Positions 15,160 to 28,121 of a DNA stretch of 64,000 nt are shown piece after piece. The stretch is from Actinoplanes sp. TFC3. Its GTDB lineage: Bacteria; Actinomycetota; Actinomycetes; Mycobacteriales; Micromonosporaceae. Each line of letters starts with the position of its first letter. The first letter of the stretch is position 1. The DNA is taken from assembly GCF_001553785.1 (NCBI RefSeq), contig NZ_LOJP01000001.1:5709900-5773899 (forward strand), written 5' to 3'. The notes beneath the pieces were generated by a model. That model was not told where the DNA came from, made no database searches, and saw only the letters and a program-made list of their open reading frames with translations. The position numbers and the translations under genes are program-made.

Positions 15160-15986
15160 GGAGTTGTCTTGCTCCGCCGCAAGGTGACCGTAACTGCCCC
15201 TGCCAGCAGCGCAGCCAGGCCCGCGAGCAGCAGCGCGATCGGCAACTGGCTGGGGCGTTCGGTGCCGCCCAGCCCGGTGGCGACGCCGCCCTGGGGTACG
15301 GAACCGGCTCCCGCCGCGTCGATGTGCAGCTCCGGCTTGAGGCCACCCTTCTTGTCATCGAGCACGAGCAGAGAGTAGACGTTGCCCTCGCCCAGGGTGC
15401 AGGGCAGCTCGCTGGGTGAGCCGCCGCCGGTGGGCATGACCCGCACCGTCCACTTGCCCGGATTGACCTGGCGGTAGTCGGTGGTGGTCGCGAAGGCCAC
15501 CCCGTCGGCGATGGCCTTGCCGTTGGTACCGGCGACATCGAGCACGGGGGCTCGTACCGACGCCTGAATGATCCTGATCTTGGATTCGCTGCCCGACGGG
15601 AGCTTGAGGTCGTCGCGCAGCACGCGCAGCCCGAGATCGGCGTAGCGGCCCACGCCGGCGACCGTGTAGGCCCCGCCGTCCGCAACCGTCACCTGGGTGG
15701 TGAGCACGGGCTTGCTGTCGGACTTCGCGCCGGATTTGCGCATGGCCACCGAGTAGGTGCCGGTGGGCAGGCGCAGGTAGTCGGACATGGCGCCGTACGC
15801 GACGCCGTTGAACCGCTGGTCCTTGAGCTTGCCGCCATTGGCTTTCAGGTACACGTCGACGGCCGGGGTGTCGGGGGAAAGATGAGCGAGCCGGACATAT
15901 CCGGAACCGGCGGCCTGGGCCGGTGCTGCGCACAGCACGGCCACGGTCGCAGCGGCAAGCGCCGCGCCGGAAAGTTTTCTCAACAT
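15156..15986 (-). CDS. Secreted DUF4397 domain protein
   Basis: A 276-residue exported protein: signal peptide to about residue 25 (AAPAQAA), a DUF4397 domain (YVRLAHLSPDTPAVDVYL at the start, then LPTGTYSVAMRKSG and IRIIQASVRAPVLDV), a Gly/Ser/Pro linker, and a C-terminal hydrophobic helix with RR and a short basic tail. DUF4397 is a beta-sandwich found in wall-attached proteins, with no fixed biochemical role. The C-terminus has the layout of a sorting signal, but the LPXTG pentapeptide is replaced by QLPIA, so it may be membrane-anchored or use a non-standard motif. AGGAGG precedes the ATG. It is the first gene of the sortase-kinase operon. Confidence 0.88.
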   Translation of the reverse strand: MLRKLSGAALAAATVAVLCAAPAQAAGSGYVRLAHLSPDTPAVDVYLKANGGKLKDQRFNGVAYGAMSDYLRLPTGTYSVAMRKSGAKSDSKPVLTTQVTVADGGAYTVAGVGRYADLGLRVLRDDLKLPSGSESKIRIIQASVRAPVLDVAGTNGKAIADGVAFATTTDYRQVNPGKWTVRVMPTGGGSPSELPCTLGEGNVYSLLVLDDKKGGLKPELHIDAAGAGSVPQGGVATGLGGTERPSQLPIALLLAGLAALLAGAVTVTLRRSKTTP

Positions 15987-16159
15987 GGAGCCTCCTGGTC
16001 ATTACCCTCGGTGGCAACCATCAATGTGGCCTACCTCAGCAGTTCGGCACCATGGTCCATCCGGACGGGTCAATCCGCTGATCGACCGCCCAGCTCATGC
16101 CCCGATGTCCGAATCCGCCCACGGTTCGGCTCGGTTTTGTGTCGTACCCCCGGGGCACC

Positions 16160-20713
<4,554 letters not shown>

Positions 20714-20781
20714 CGGGGTGGGCGGCTTCTGGGGCTGGCTGCGCGGCCTGCGGGTGCGGGCTGGTGGGGGGGGTGGGGGTG

Positions 20782-21246
20782 ATGGCGAGGATTGCGTTGA
20801 CCACCGTTTTTGCGGCCGGCGTGGAGGAGGTGTTTGATCTGAGCATCGACGTTGACGTGCATACCGCGTCGATGGCCGGGTCGGGGGAACGCACGGATGG
20901 CGGGGTGCGCTCGGGACGCCTTGCGCTGGGTGACACGGTGACGTTCACCGCCCGGCACTTCGGCTTGCCGTGGCGGATGACCTCGCGGATCACGGCATAC
21001 GAGCGCCCGGTCCGCTTCGTGGACGAGCAGGACCGTGGGCCGTTCCGCACCTGGCGGCACGAGCACACGTTCACCTCAGACGACGAGCGCGGAGTGACGG
21101 TCGCCCGGGATCTGATCGACTTCACGGCGCCGTTCGGGATGCTCGGGCGGCTGGTGACCAGGGTGGTGCTGGAACGCTACCTGCGCCGGCTCATCGCCGA
21201 GCGCAACGCCTACCTGGCCGGCCTGGTCAGCGGCTCTCCACCATGA
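20782..21246 (+). CDS. SRPBCC (START-like) family protein
   Basis: A 154-residue single-domain protein of the SRPBCC superfamily, which bind lipids or polyketide-like ligands in a helix-grip pocket. The N-terminal strand IALTTVFAAGVEEVFDLSIDVDVH, the central FTARHFGLPWRMTSRITAYERPVRFVDEQ and the C-terminal helix LGRLVTRVVLERYLRRLIAERNAYL support this. The ATG at 20782 is preceded by GGGGG. It probably shares a message with lhr, and its last 20 bp overlap the 3' end of the convergent LysE gene. No ligand can be inferred. Confidence 0.82.
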   Translation: MARIALTTVFAAGVEEVFDLSIDVDVHTASMAGSGERTDGGVRSGRLALGDTVTFTARHFGLPWRMTSRITAYERPVRFVDEQDRGPFRTWRHEHTFTSDDERGVTVARDLIDFTAPFGMLGRLVTRVVLERYLRRLIAERNAYLAGLVSGSPP

Positions 21247-21820
21247 GCCGCACCCCGAAAGCCGCGATCACGGTGCCGGTGACCCGGTCGAGCACCCTGC
21301 GGGCGGCCGGCTTCTGCAGCAAGCCGCGCACCCGGTGGGCGAGCAGGATGAGCACGGCCGACCACGTGGTGCCCAAGGCGATGTGGATGCACGTCAGCCA
21401 GACCCCGAAGCCAAACGCGGGCGCGCCGGCCGGGATGAACTGCGGCAGTAAGGCGACGTAGAAGGCACCCATCTTCGGGTTCAGCAAGTTCGTCAGCAAA
21501 CCCCGCCGCCACCCGGCCACAGCGGCTGGCGCCGGGGCCTCGGTCACCGTCCGGCGGCTGGCCCACAGCATGCTCACGCCGATCCACAGCAGATAGCCGG
21601 CCCCGGCCCAGCGCAGCACCTCGTAAGCCAGGTGCGAGGCGGTCAGGATCGCGGTGATGCCGGCCGAGGTGAGCACACCCCAGACCAGGGTGCCGGCCTG
21701 GATGCTGAAGACCACGCCCCAGGCACCGCGCAGCGAACCGGACGCCGCGGTGCGCAGGATCAACGCGGTATCCATGCCCGGGGTGATGGTGAGCAGCCCA
21801 ACGACGAGAACGAAGGTCAC
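21227..21820 (-). CDS. LysE family translocator
   Basis: A 197-residue membrane protein with about six hydrophobic helices, of the LysE/RhtB amino-acid exporter family. The N-terminal TFVLVVGLLTITPGMDTALILR and TNLLNPKMGAFYVALLPQFI are the family signatures. The start is the GTG at 21820, whose GTGA overlaps the stop of the GNAT gene, so these two are coupled. Substrate is probably an amino acid or derivative; which one cannot be told. Confidence 0.92.
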   Translation of the reverse strand: MTFVLVVGLLTITPGMDTALILRTAASGSLRGAWGVVFSIQAGTLVWGVLTSAGITAILTASHLAYEVLRWAGAGYLLWIGVSMLWASRRTVTEAPAPAAVAGWRRGLLTNLLNPKMGAFYVALLPQFIPAGAPAFGFGVWLTCIHIALGTTWSAVLILLAHRVRGLLQKPAARRVLDRVTGTVIAAFGVRLMVESR

Positions 21821-22326
21821 CAGCGCATTGTGTACATCTGGTCCGGGCCGTCCTCGCCGGGCTCGTCGAGGTGGGGTGCTCGGGTGAGACCGGCGTTCAG
21901 GGCCACCTTTTGCGAGGCGTGATTTTGTGGACGTACCCGGGCAAGAATGGTCCAATCCGGGAGGTTCTCGCCTGCCCAGACCACGATCGCTGTTGCCACC
22001 TCGGTCGCGAAGCCGTTGCCCCAGGCGTGCGGGGCGAAGCGGTAGAAGAGGTTGAGCACCTCGCGGTCGCGGAAGCGGACCACCTTGACGCCGCTGAAGC
22101 CAACGATCGCGCCCGTTTCGCGGTTGCGAACCACCCAGTAGCCGAAGCTGTGCCGGCGCCAATGCTCATCCCAGCGGCGGAACAGGTCGTCCGCGTCTGC
22201 CCGGGTGGCCAGCAGGTCGGAGGGATTGTGCAGGCACGCCTGCGGGTCGTGGTGGATGGCGAAGATGGCGTCGGTGTCCGCGGGGGCGGGACGGCGCAAA
22301 GTCAGACGCGCGGTGACAATCTCCAC
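21817..22326 (-). CDS. GNAT family N-acetyltransferase (RimJ-like)
   Basis: A 169-residue acetyltransferase of the Acetyltransf_3 type: TARLTLRRPAPADTDAIFAIHHDP at the start, then YWVVRNRETGAIVGFSGVK, HAWGNGFATEVATAIVVWA and NHASQKVALNAGL. The predicted start GTG at 22326 has no clear Shine-Dalgarno, and in-frame upstream sequence has no better signal, so the message may be leaderless. It is translationally coupled to the LysE exporter; such pairs sometimes detoxify and export amino-acid analogues, but here that is only a suggestion. Confidence 0.88.
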   Translation of the reverse strand: MEIVTARLTLRRPAPADTDAIFAIHHDPQACLHNPSDLLATRADADDLFRRWDEHWRRHSFGYWVVRNRETGAIVGFSGVKVVRFRDREVLNLFYRFAPHAWGNGFATEVATAIVVWAGENLPDWTILARVRPQNHASQKVALNAGLTRAPHLDEPGEDGPDQMYTMRW

Positions 22327-22419
22327 GGTTAGGACTTTACGAATGCCGGCCGAGATACCGTTCAGCCCCGCCGGAACTCGATCAGGTTGAGTAATCGGCG
22401 GGGCCGGACTGAGCAATGC

Positions 22420-23349
22420 TCAGGCGAGCTGCGGGGCGACCGCTGTGGCTACCAGCTCGACGTGGTTGAGGTCGGACAGGTCGAGGGTCTGCAGGTACAG
22501 CCGCGTCGCACCGGCCTCGGCGTAGCGGCCGAGCGTCTCGACGACCTCGTTGGGCGTGCCGACGATGCCCCCGTTGCCGCGCATCTCCTCGACGTCCCGG
22601 CCGATGGCCGCGGCCCGGCGCGCCACCTCAGCATCGTCGCGGCCCACGCAGAGCACCGCTGCGGCCGAGAACGCCGGCGGTGTGGCCCGCCCGATCGCCT
22701 CCGACGCCTCGCGGACGCGCTGGTACATGGCCGGCAGGTCCTCGATCTTGGCGAACGGGGTGTTGAACTCATCGGCGTAGCGGGCCGCCAGCGCGGGCGT
22801 GCGCTTCTTGCCGCTGCCGCCCACGATGATCGGCGGGCGCGGCGACTGGGCCGGTTTGGGCAGCGCCGGCGAGTCGAGGATCTGGTAGTGGTTGCCGTCG
22901 AAGCTGTACGTGTCGTCCACCGGCGTTGTCCACAGCCCGGTAACGATTTCGAGCTGCTCCTCGAGCCGGTCGAAGCGTTCGCCGAGCGGCGGGAACGGGA
23001 TGCCGTACCCGGTGTGCTCGGCTGCGAACCAGCCGCCGCCCAGCCCCAGCTCAACCCGGCCGCCGCTCATCTCGTCCACCTGCGCGACGCTGATTGCCAG
23101 TGGGCCCGGCAGTCGGAACGTCGCCGAGGTGACCAGCGTGCCCAGCCGCAGCCGAGAGGTCTGCACGGCCAGCGCGGCGAGCGTGGTCCAGGCGTCGGTC
23201 GGACCGGGCCGGCCGTCGCCGCCCATGCTCAGGTAGTGGTCGGAGCGGAAGAACCCGTCGTAACCGGTGTCCTCGGTGACCTGGGCCAGCCGGCGCAGGT
23301 CTTCGTAGGTGGCACCCTGCTGGGGCTCGGTGAAGATGACGAGACGCAT
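22420..23349 (-). CDS. LLM-class F420-dependent oxidoreductase
   Basis: A 309-residue luciferase-like monooxygenase-fold protein. The N-terminal strand MRLVIFTEPQQGATYEDL, DGFFRSDHYLSMGG, LRLGTLVTSATFRLPGPLA, GRVELGLGGGWFAAEH and PPIIVGGSGKKRTPALAARYADEFNTP agree with the F420-binding branch common in actinobacteria. It would transfer hydride between F420H2 and an unknown substrate. ATG start at 23349. It is divergent from the SAM hydroxide adenosyltransferase gene and lies upstream of the GNAT-LysE pair after about 90 bp. Confidence 0.9.
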   Translation of the reverse strand: MRLVIFTEPQQGATYEDLRRLAQVTEDTGYDGFFRSDHYLSMGGDGRPGPTDAWTTLAALAVQTSRLRLGTLVTSATFRLPGPLAISVAQVDEMSGGRVELGLGGGWFAAEHTGYGIPFPPLGERFDRLEEQLEIVTGLWTTPVDDTYSFDGNHYQILDSPALPKPAQSPRPPIIVGGSGKKRTPALAARYADEFNTPFAKIEDLPAMYQRVREASEAIGRATPPAFSAAAVLCVGRDDAEVARRAAAIGRDVEEMRGNGGIVGTPNEVVETLGRYAEAGATRLYLQTLDLSDLNHVELVATAVAPQLA

Positions 23350-23414
23350 GGAATCAACCCTGCCAGAGCGGCCGGGGGCAGGTCCGGCACTCAGTGTGGT
23401 GGAGCAGTAACGTG

Positions 23415-24209
23415 ATGGCCATGGGCAGCTTTGGATGGATCAGCCTCACGACGGACTACGGCACTTTCGACGGTTTTGTCGCCGCCTGCCATGGGGTGAT
23501 CGCACGGCAGGCCCCGGATGTCCGTGTCATCGACGTCACACACCACGTTCCCCCGGCCGACGTAGCGCGTGGCGCTGCGGTACTGGCGCAGACCGCGCCC
23601 CACCTGCCGCCGTCCGTACACGTCGCTGTGGTCGACCCGGGTGTCGGCACCGAGCGCCGCGGCATCGTCATCGAGACGCCGAACGGCCTGCTCGTCGGCC
23701 CGGACAACGGGCTGCTGGTTTGGGCGGCCGAGGCGCTGGGCGGCATCGAGTCGGTGGTCGAGCTGACCAACGAGGACTGGTTCCTCGGCGACATCTCCCG
23801 CACCTTCCACGGCCGCGACATCTTCTCCCCGGTGGCGGCCCGGCTCGCGCTGGGAGCGCCGCTGACGGACGCCGGCCGTACCGTCGATCCGCAGTCCGTT
23901 GTTCGCTTGCCCGACCCGGTCGTGGCCATCGGTGACGGCTGGATCGAGGCCGAGGTGGTCACGGTCGACCGCTTCGGCAACGTTCAGCTGGCCGCATCGG
24001 GGGCGATGCTGCGCGGTTTGGGCCCCGAGCTGCTGCTGTCCGGCAGCGTCAAGGCTCGGCGGGGCCAGACCTTCGGGGACGCGGGTCCGGGCGAGCTGAT
24101 CGTGTTCGAGGACTCGGCCGGCCGGGTAGCGATCGCGGTGAACGGTGGGCGGGCGGTGGTCGTGCTGTCCGTTACGCCGGGTGACGTCGTGCGGATCGCG
24201 GAGCGCTGA
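23415..24209 (+). CDS. SAM hydroxide adenosyltransferase (DUF62)
   Basis: A 264-residue member of the DUF62 family, which hydrolyses S-adenosylmethionine to adenosine and methionine and is related to fluorinase and chlorinase. Family features are WISLTTDYGTFDGFVAACHGVI at the N-terminus, VIDVTHHVPPADVARGA, VAVVDPGVGTERRGI, LLVGPDNGLL and TFHGRDIFSPVAARLA in the first domain, and VDRFGNVQLA in the second. Start at ATG 23415 with GGAG ten bases upstream; an ATG two codons later is also possible. It is followed in the same direction by nei2. Confidence 0.9.
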   Translation: MAMGSFGWISLTTDYGTFDGFVAACHGVIARQAPDVRVIDVTHHVPPADVARGAAVLAQTAPHLPPSVHVAVVDPGVGTERRGIVIETPNGLLVGPDNGLLVWAAEALGGIESVVELTNEDWFLGDISRTFHGRDIFSPVAARLALGAPLTDAGRTVDPQSVVRLPDPVVAIGDGWIEAEVVTVDRFGNVQLAASGAMLRGLGPELLLSGSVKARRGQTFGDAGPGELIVFEDSAGRVAIAVNGGRAVVVLSVTPGDVVRIAER

Positions 24210-24279
24210 GTGGGCTGTCGCAGGCCGCTGGCGGGTTGTTGCGGGCATAGGTGGGTGCTTGGCGGGGCAGGAAGAGATC

Positions 24280-25068
24280 ATGCCCGAAGGTGACACCGTC
24301 TGGAACACCGCCCGCGTCGTCGAGAAGGCGCTGGTCGGTGAAATCCTGACCAAGTCGGACTTCCGGGTACCCCAGCTTGCCGCGAAAGATGTGGCCGGCT
24401 GGACGGTGGCCGAGTCCGCGAGCCGGGGCAAGCACCTGCTGCTGCGCCTGACCCGCGACGACCGGGCGATGACCTTGCACTCGCATCTGCGCATGGAGGG
24501 GGCATGGCGGGCGTACAAGCCGGGAGAACGCTGGACCGGCCGCCCGGCGTACCTGATCCGCGTGGCGTTGCATGCCCCCCGCTCGGTCGCGGTCGGCTTC
24601 CACCTGCACGAACTCGCCCTGATCCCCACCGCGGACGAGGAGAAGCTGGTCGGCCATCTGGGGCCGGACCTGCTGGGCGCCGACTGGGATGCCGAGGAAG
24701 CGGCCCGGCGCATTGCCGAACGCCCCGACATCACGATCGCTGAGGCCCTGCTCGACCAGCGCAACCTGGCCGGCGTCGGAAACCTGTACAAGGCCGAGAC
24801 CTTGTTCCTGCGCGGATTATGGCCATGGACGCCGGTCAGCGAGGTAGCCGACGTGAAGGGAACGGTAACGCTCGCGCAAAAGCTGGTCGCCTCGAACAAG
24901 GGCCGCTGGACCCAGACGACAACGGGCTCACTGCGAAAAGGCCAGACCAGTTATGTGTACGGTCGCAGAGCCCAGCCTTGTCGACGTTGCGGATCGGCTG
25001 TTCAGAAGGCGGATCTGGATGAGCGGGTTACGTACTGGTGTCCGCGGTGTCAGCCGAAGCCTGGGTAG
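24280..25068 (+). CDS. nei2: Endonuclease VIII-type DNA glycosylase (Nei2)
   Basis: A 262-residue Fpg/Nei-family bifunctional glycosylase/AP lyase for oxidised bases. The N-terminus PEGDTVW, after removal of Met, supplies the catalytic Pro and Glu. LLDQRNLAGVGNLYKAETLF is the helix-two-turn-helix, and CRRCG with CPRC form the C-terminal zinc finger. PEGDTV rather than PELPEV places it with actinobacterial Nei rather than Fpg. The ATG at 24280 has AGGAAGAG upstream. Residue 180 is the rare Leu codon TTA. It ends 25 bp from the convergent pspM gene. Confidence 0.93.
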   Translation: MPEGDTVWNTARVVEKALVGEILTKSDFRVPQLAAKDVAGWTVAESASRGKHLLLRLTRDDRAMTLHSHLRMEGAWRAYKPGERWTGRPAYLIRVALHAPRSVAVGFHLHELALIPTADEEKLVGHLGPDLLGADWDAEEAARRIAERPDITIAEALLDQRNLAGVGNLYKAETLFLRGLWPWTPVSEVADVKGTVTLAQKLVASNKGRWTQTTTGSLRKGQTSYVYGRRAQPCRRCGSAVQKADLDERVTYWCPRCQPKPG

Positions 25069-25093
25069 GTGGCCGCGCTCGGAACGCAAGCGA

Positions 25094-25855
25094 TCAGGCT
25101 GCCGGCGAGGAAGGCCGCCGAAGCTCGGACAACCCTTCCGCGATCCCCCGCAGCCGGTCGGTGGCGTCGGTCAAGCTGGTCAGTGACGGGTGCTGGCCGG
25201 TGACCGGGTGCCCGTCCTCGGCCACGTAGCTGGCGGCCGCGGCGACCAGGCGTTCGTAGGCGGTGACGCCCTCGGTGAACTGGGTGGCCAGGCCTTCGTG
25301 GGATTGCTGGAGGGGCGCCCGGCGGTCGGGTTCGGTCAACGGCAGTGCGCGTTCGACGCTGGCTACGCGTTGACCTAAATCTCGGAGCCATTGTTCGGCA
25401 ACCGTTGCTTCGAGGACTGCGCCCTCGCCGGGGCCGGTGAGGCGACCGGCCAGCCCGGTCAGGGTGGTGGAGGCTCGGTCCAAGCGATCCCAGGCCTGGG
25501 CTACCGCGGAGCCGCGGACGGCGTAGCGGTTGCGTTGGCGGCGGACCTCTTGGACCATCTGGCGGCCGGCGGGGAAGCGTTCGACGGCTGCTACCAGGCG
25601 TTGACCGGGGAGGGCGGCTGGTGGAGCAGGTGGGGGCTCGATGGCAGCCAGCTCGCGGTGGTCGCTCCAGCGCCACCAGGCGAGGGCGACCGAGGCGCCG
25701 GCCGACGCGGCCCAGACCGCGTCGGCGACTCCTATTCCGGCGTAGGGGGTGAGCACGGCGGTGGCGGCGGTCAACCCGCCTCCGAGAACACTCCAGCGGC
25801 GGGCTGAACCGCGCAGCTTGTTGAGGCGCCAGAAGTATCGGGTCCGCTCGTCCAC
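25094..25855 (-). CDS. pspM: PspM-like phage-shock membrane protein
   Basis: A 253-residue protein with two hydrophobic segments near the N-terminus (about residues 22-62, WSVLGGGLTAATAVLTPYAGI and WAASAGASVALAWW). A long Arg/Ala/Leu-rich, probably helical, cytoplasmic region follows. Its position directly after pspA, with clgR next, is the arrangement of mycobacterial pspM (Rv2743c), PspA (Rv2744c) and ClgR (Rv2745c). The role would be anchoring or regulating PspA at the membrane. GTG start at 25855, 28 bp after pspA. Assignment rests on context and topology. One Leu (residue 160) uses TTA. Confidence 0.75.
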   Translation of the reverse strand: MDERTRYFWRLNKLRGSARRWSVLGGGLTAATAVLTPYAGIGVADAVWAASAGASVALAWWRWSDHRELAAIEPPPAPPAALPGQRLVAAVERFPAGRQMVQEVRRQRNRYAVRGSAVAQAWDRLDRASTTLTGLAGRLTGPGEGAVLEATVAEQWLRDLGQRVASVERALPLTEPDRRAPLQQSHEGLATQFTEGVTAYERLVAAAASYVAEDGHPVTGQHPSLTSLTDATDRLRGIAEGLSELRRPSSPAA

Positions 25856-25883
25856 CGTGCTGCTCCCCCTGTTGTGGACCTGA

Positions 25884-26741
25884 TCAGCCGGCTGCGGTGG
25901 TGTCTCCGCGCTTGCTGTTGTTCATGCTGGCCCGGATCTCGTCGAGGCGGGCCACGCTGGCCGGGTCGGAGGCCGGGGCCTGCTCAACGGCGGGTTGCGC
26001 CGGGGTGCCGCCCAGCTTGTCACCGGCCATGCTGGCCCGGATCTGGTCGAGGCGGGACGAGCCGGCCATGTCGAGGCTGGACTGCTGCACCTCGAGCATG
26101 CGGCCTTCGACCGAGTTGGCGGCCAGCTCGGCGCGGCCCATGGCGCTGGCGTAGCGCTGCTCGATCTTGTCGCGGACCTCGTCGAGCGACGGCGTGTTGC
26201 CGGGCGCGGCGAGTGACGACATGGATTCGAGCGACTTGGCCACGGTTTCCTGCATCTTGGCCTGCTCGAGCTGGCTGAGCAGACGCGACCGCTCGGCGAT
26301 GCGCTGCTGCAGCACCGTCGCGTTGCGCTCGACCGCGTTGCGGGCCTGCCCGGCCGCGGCGAGGGCCTGGTCGTGCAGGGTCTTGAGGTCTTCCATCGCC
26401 TGCTCGCCGGAGACCAACTGGGTCGCCAGCGTCTGGGCGGTTGACTCGTACTTCTGCGCCTCGGCCTCGTCGCCGCCGGCGCGGGCCTTGTCGGCCAGCA
26501 CGAGCGCCTGCCGGGCCATGCCCTGCAGCTTCTCGACCTCGCCCATCTGCCGCGACAGCTTCATCTCCAGCTGGCGCTGGTTGCCGATCACGGCGGCCGC
26601 CTGCTGCACGAGTGCCTGGTGCTGCCGCTGCGCATCCTCGATGGCCTGCTGGATCTGCACCTTGGGATCGGCGTACTCGTCGATCTTCGCGCCGAAGAGC
26701 GCCATCATGTAACGCCAGCCCTTGACGAACGGGTTCGCCAT
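25884..26741 (-). CDS. pspA: Phage-shock protein PspA
   Basis: A 285-residue PspA/IM30-family coiled-coil protein that binds stressed membranes from the inside. MANPFVKGWRYMMALFGAKIDEYADPKVQIQQAIEDAQ begins the usual amphipathic and coiled-coil region, which continues to about residue 220. The C-terminal 65 residues are specific to this lineage and carry a duplicated short motif, SRLDQIRASM and ARLDEIRASM, about 40 residues apart, possibly a binding site for PspM or a regulator. ATG start at 26741. It lies 284 bp from clgR, so it may have its own promoter as well as read-through. Confidence 0.93.
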   Translation of the reverse strand: MANPFVKGWRYMMALFGAKIDEYADPKVQIQQAIEDAQRQHQALVQQAAAVIGNQRQLEMKLSRQMGEVEKLQGMARQALVLADKARAGGDEAEAQKYESTAQTLATQLVSGEQAMEDLKTLHDQALAAAGQARNAVERNATVLQQRIAERSRLLSQLEQAKMQETVAKSLESMSSLAAPGNTPSLDEVRDKIEQRYASAMGRAELAANSVEGRMLEVQQSSLDMAGSSRLDQIRASMAGDKLGGTPAQPAVEQAPASDPASVARLDEIRASMNNSKRGDTTAAG

Positions 26742-27025
26742 ATCCGCGGTATCCCCTCAATGTCGCTGCTTCGTACGCGCCACCAACGCGGGCCCGAGGG
26801 GTCTTCACGATGGCGCGGGGCTCCATCGTGTCAGCTCCACGCCACCGGCGTCACGTGACCTCGGGGGGATCTCAGGGATTCACCAGGGATCCCCCACCAC
26901 GAGGCTACGCGCGAATCTTCAATCCGGCGACGCCGGACCCTCGGGTCAAGCCGTCGGACAGCGGACAACCAGAATCTACGCGCGGCACGTGGGCTCACAG
27001 CCGCGGCCGGGCGAACAGCCGCGGA

Positions 27026-27463
27026 TCAGGCGGCGTAGATGACCTCACGCTTGCGGGTCGTGCGCAGGGTGGCCTTGAGCGGGGTGTCCTGGCGCACGGA
27101 GACCGACACGTTACCGTCGGTGGCAACCTGGCGGACCGGCGTGGCTTCGGCAGTCTTACCGGAGGCAGACTCCGTCCCGGCACCCTTGGCGGCGCTCGGC
27201 TCGACCGGCACCAGCACACCATCCATGCCTTCGGCCAGCGCGAGCGTGCCGCTCACCTCGCCGAGCAGTTCGGACAGGCGTGCGCCCAGGGCCTCGCAGA
27301 TCGCGGCGAGCAGCTCGCTGGATGCTTCCTTCTGGCCACGTTCGATTTCGGAGAGGTACCCGAGGCTGACGTTGGCGGCGGTCGACACCTCACGCAAGGT
27401 TCGATGCTGACCCTGCCGGCGCGCCCGAAGTGCGTCACCGATAACCCGGCGTAGCAGGACCAT
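27026..27463 (-). CDS. clgR: ClgR-like XRE transcriptional regulator
   Basis: A 145-residue regulator with an N-terminal XRE helix-turn-helix (GDALRARRQGQHRTLREVSTAANVSLGYLSEIERGQKEASSELLAAI), matching ClgR of actinobacteria, which activates clp protease and psp genes on envelope or proteotoxic stress. The rest is a lineage-specific tail ending in YAA, a non-polar end that resembles the Clp-degradable C-terminus known for ClgR. The ATG has AGGAGGTG upstream. About 110 nt upstream lies an inverted repeat GGGAA-N8-TTCCC (27571-27588) that may be an operator. cinA, pgsA and rimO are upstream and pspA downstream. Confidence 0.88.
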   Translation of the reverse strand: MVLLRRVIGDALRARRQGQHRTLREVSTAANVSLGYLSEIERGQKEASSELLAAICEALGARLSELLGEVSGTLALAEGMDGVLVPVEPSAAKGAGTESASGKTAEATPVRQVATDGNVSVSVRQDTPLKATLRTTRKREVIYAA

Positions 27464-27653
27464 GGCACCTCCTCCTGCGGCGGGGCCACCGGCAACCGCC
27501 GGAGGCTTCCCGCAACCGTACCCGGTGTGAGCCACGCCGACATCCCGCCCCGCCGAATTCCGGGACACCGGGGAATGAGCGTGTTCCCGAGTGACTGGGG
27601 TGACTGCGCCACCCCGGTGTTGACGCCGGCGATCGCCTATCGATTCCCACTCG

Positions 27654-28121
27654 TCATTTGCGCAGCTCATCGGCGAGGAGAGCCAACGCCGCCCGGACTG
27701 CGCCGGAGCGAATGCCGGCGCGCGAGCCGCTGAGGGAAAACTGTCGGACAGCGGACGAAGTGGGACCCGCCACTCCGGCAAAAACCATGCCAACGGGTTT
27801 TCCGTCCTGCGGCTCGGGCCCAGCCACGCCGGTGGTTGCCAGCCCCCAGCCGGCCCCGCACCGATTGCGGGCACCCTCGGCGAGGGCTTGCGCCACGTCG
27901 CCGTCGACCGGTCCGCGTTCGGCCAGCAATTCTTCCGGTACGCCCGCAAGTGCGCTCTTCAGCTCGGTTGCATAGACCACGAGTCCACCCCGGAAAACCG
28001 CGCTCACCCCGGGAATCTCCACGATCGTGGCAGCCACCAGTCCCCCGGTCAGCGACTCCGCCACCGCCAGCGTCTGCCCGCGCGCGAGCAGCAACCCCAC
28101 CGCCTCGGACGCCGGGTTCAC
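27654..28121 (-). CDS. cinA: CinA C-terminal domain amidase
   Basis: A 155-residue stand-alone CinA C-terminal domain, predicted to deamidate nicotinamide mononucleotide (PncC activity) in pyridine-nucleotide salvage. Typical segments are LAVAESLTGGLVAATIVEIPGVSAVFRGGLVVYATELKSALAGV and ATTGVAGPEPQDGKPVGMVFAGVAG. The N-terminal MoaB-like domain of full CinA is absent, as in many actinobacteria. The start is the GTG at 28121, in GTGA overlap with the pgsA stop. Confidence 0.92.
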   Translation of the reverse strand: MNPASEAVGLLLARGQTLAVAESLTGGLVAATIVEIPGVSAVFRGGLVVYATELKSALAGVPEELLAERGPVDGDVAQALAEGARNRCGAGWGLATTGVAGPEPQDGKPVGMVFAGVAGPTSSAVRQFSLSGSRAGIRSGAVRAALALLADELRK

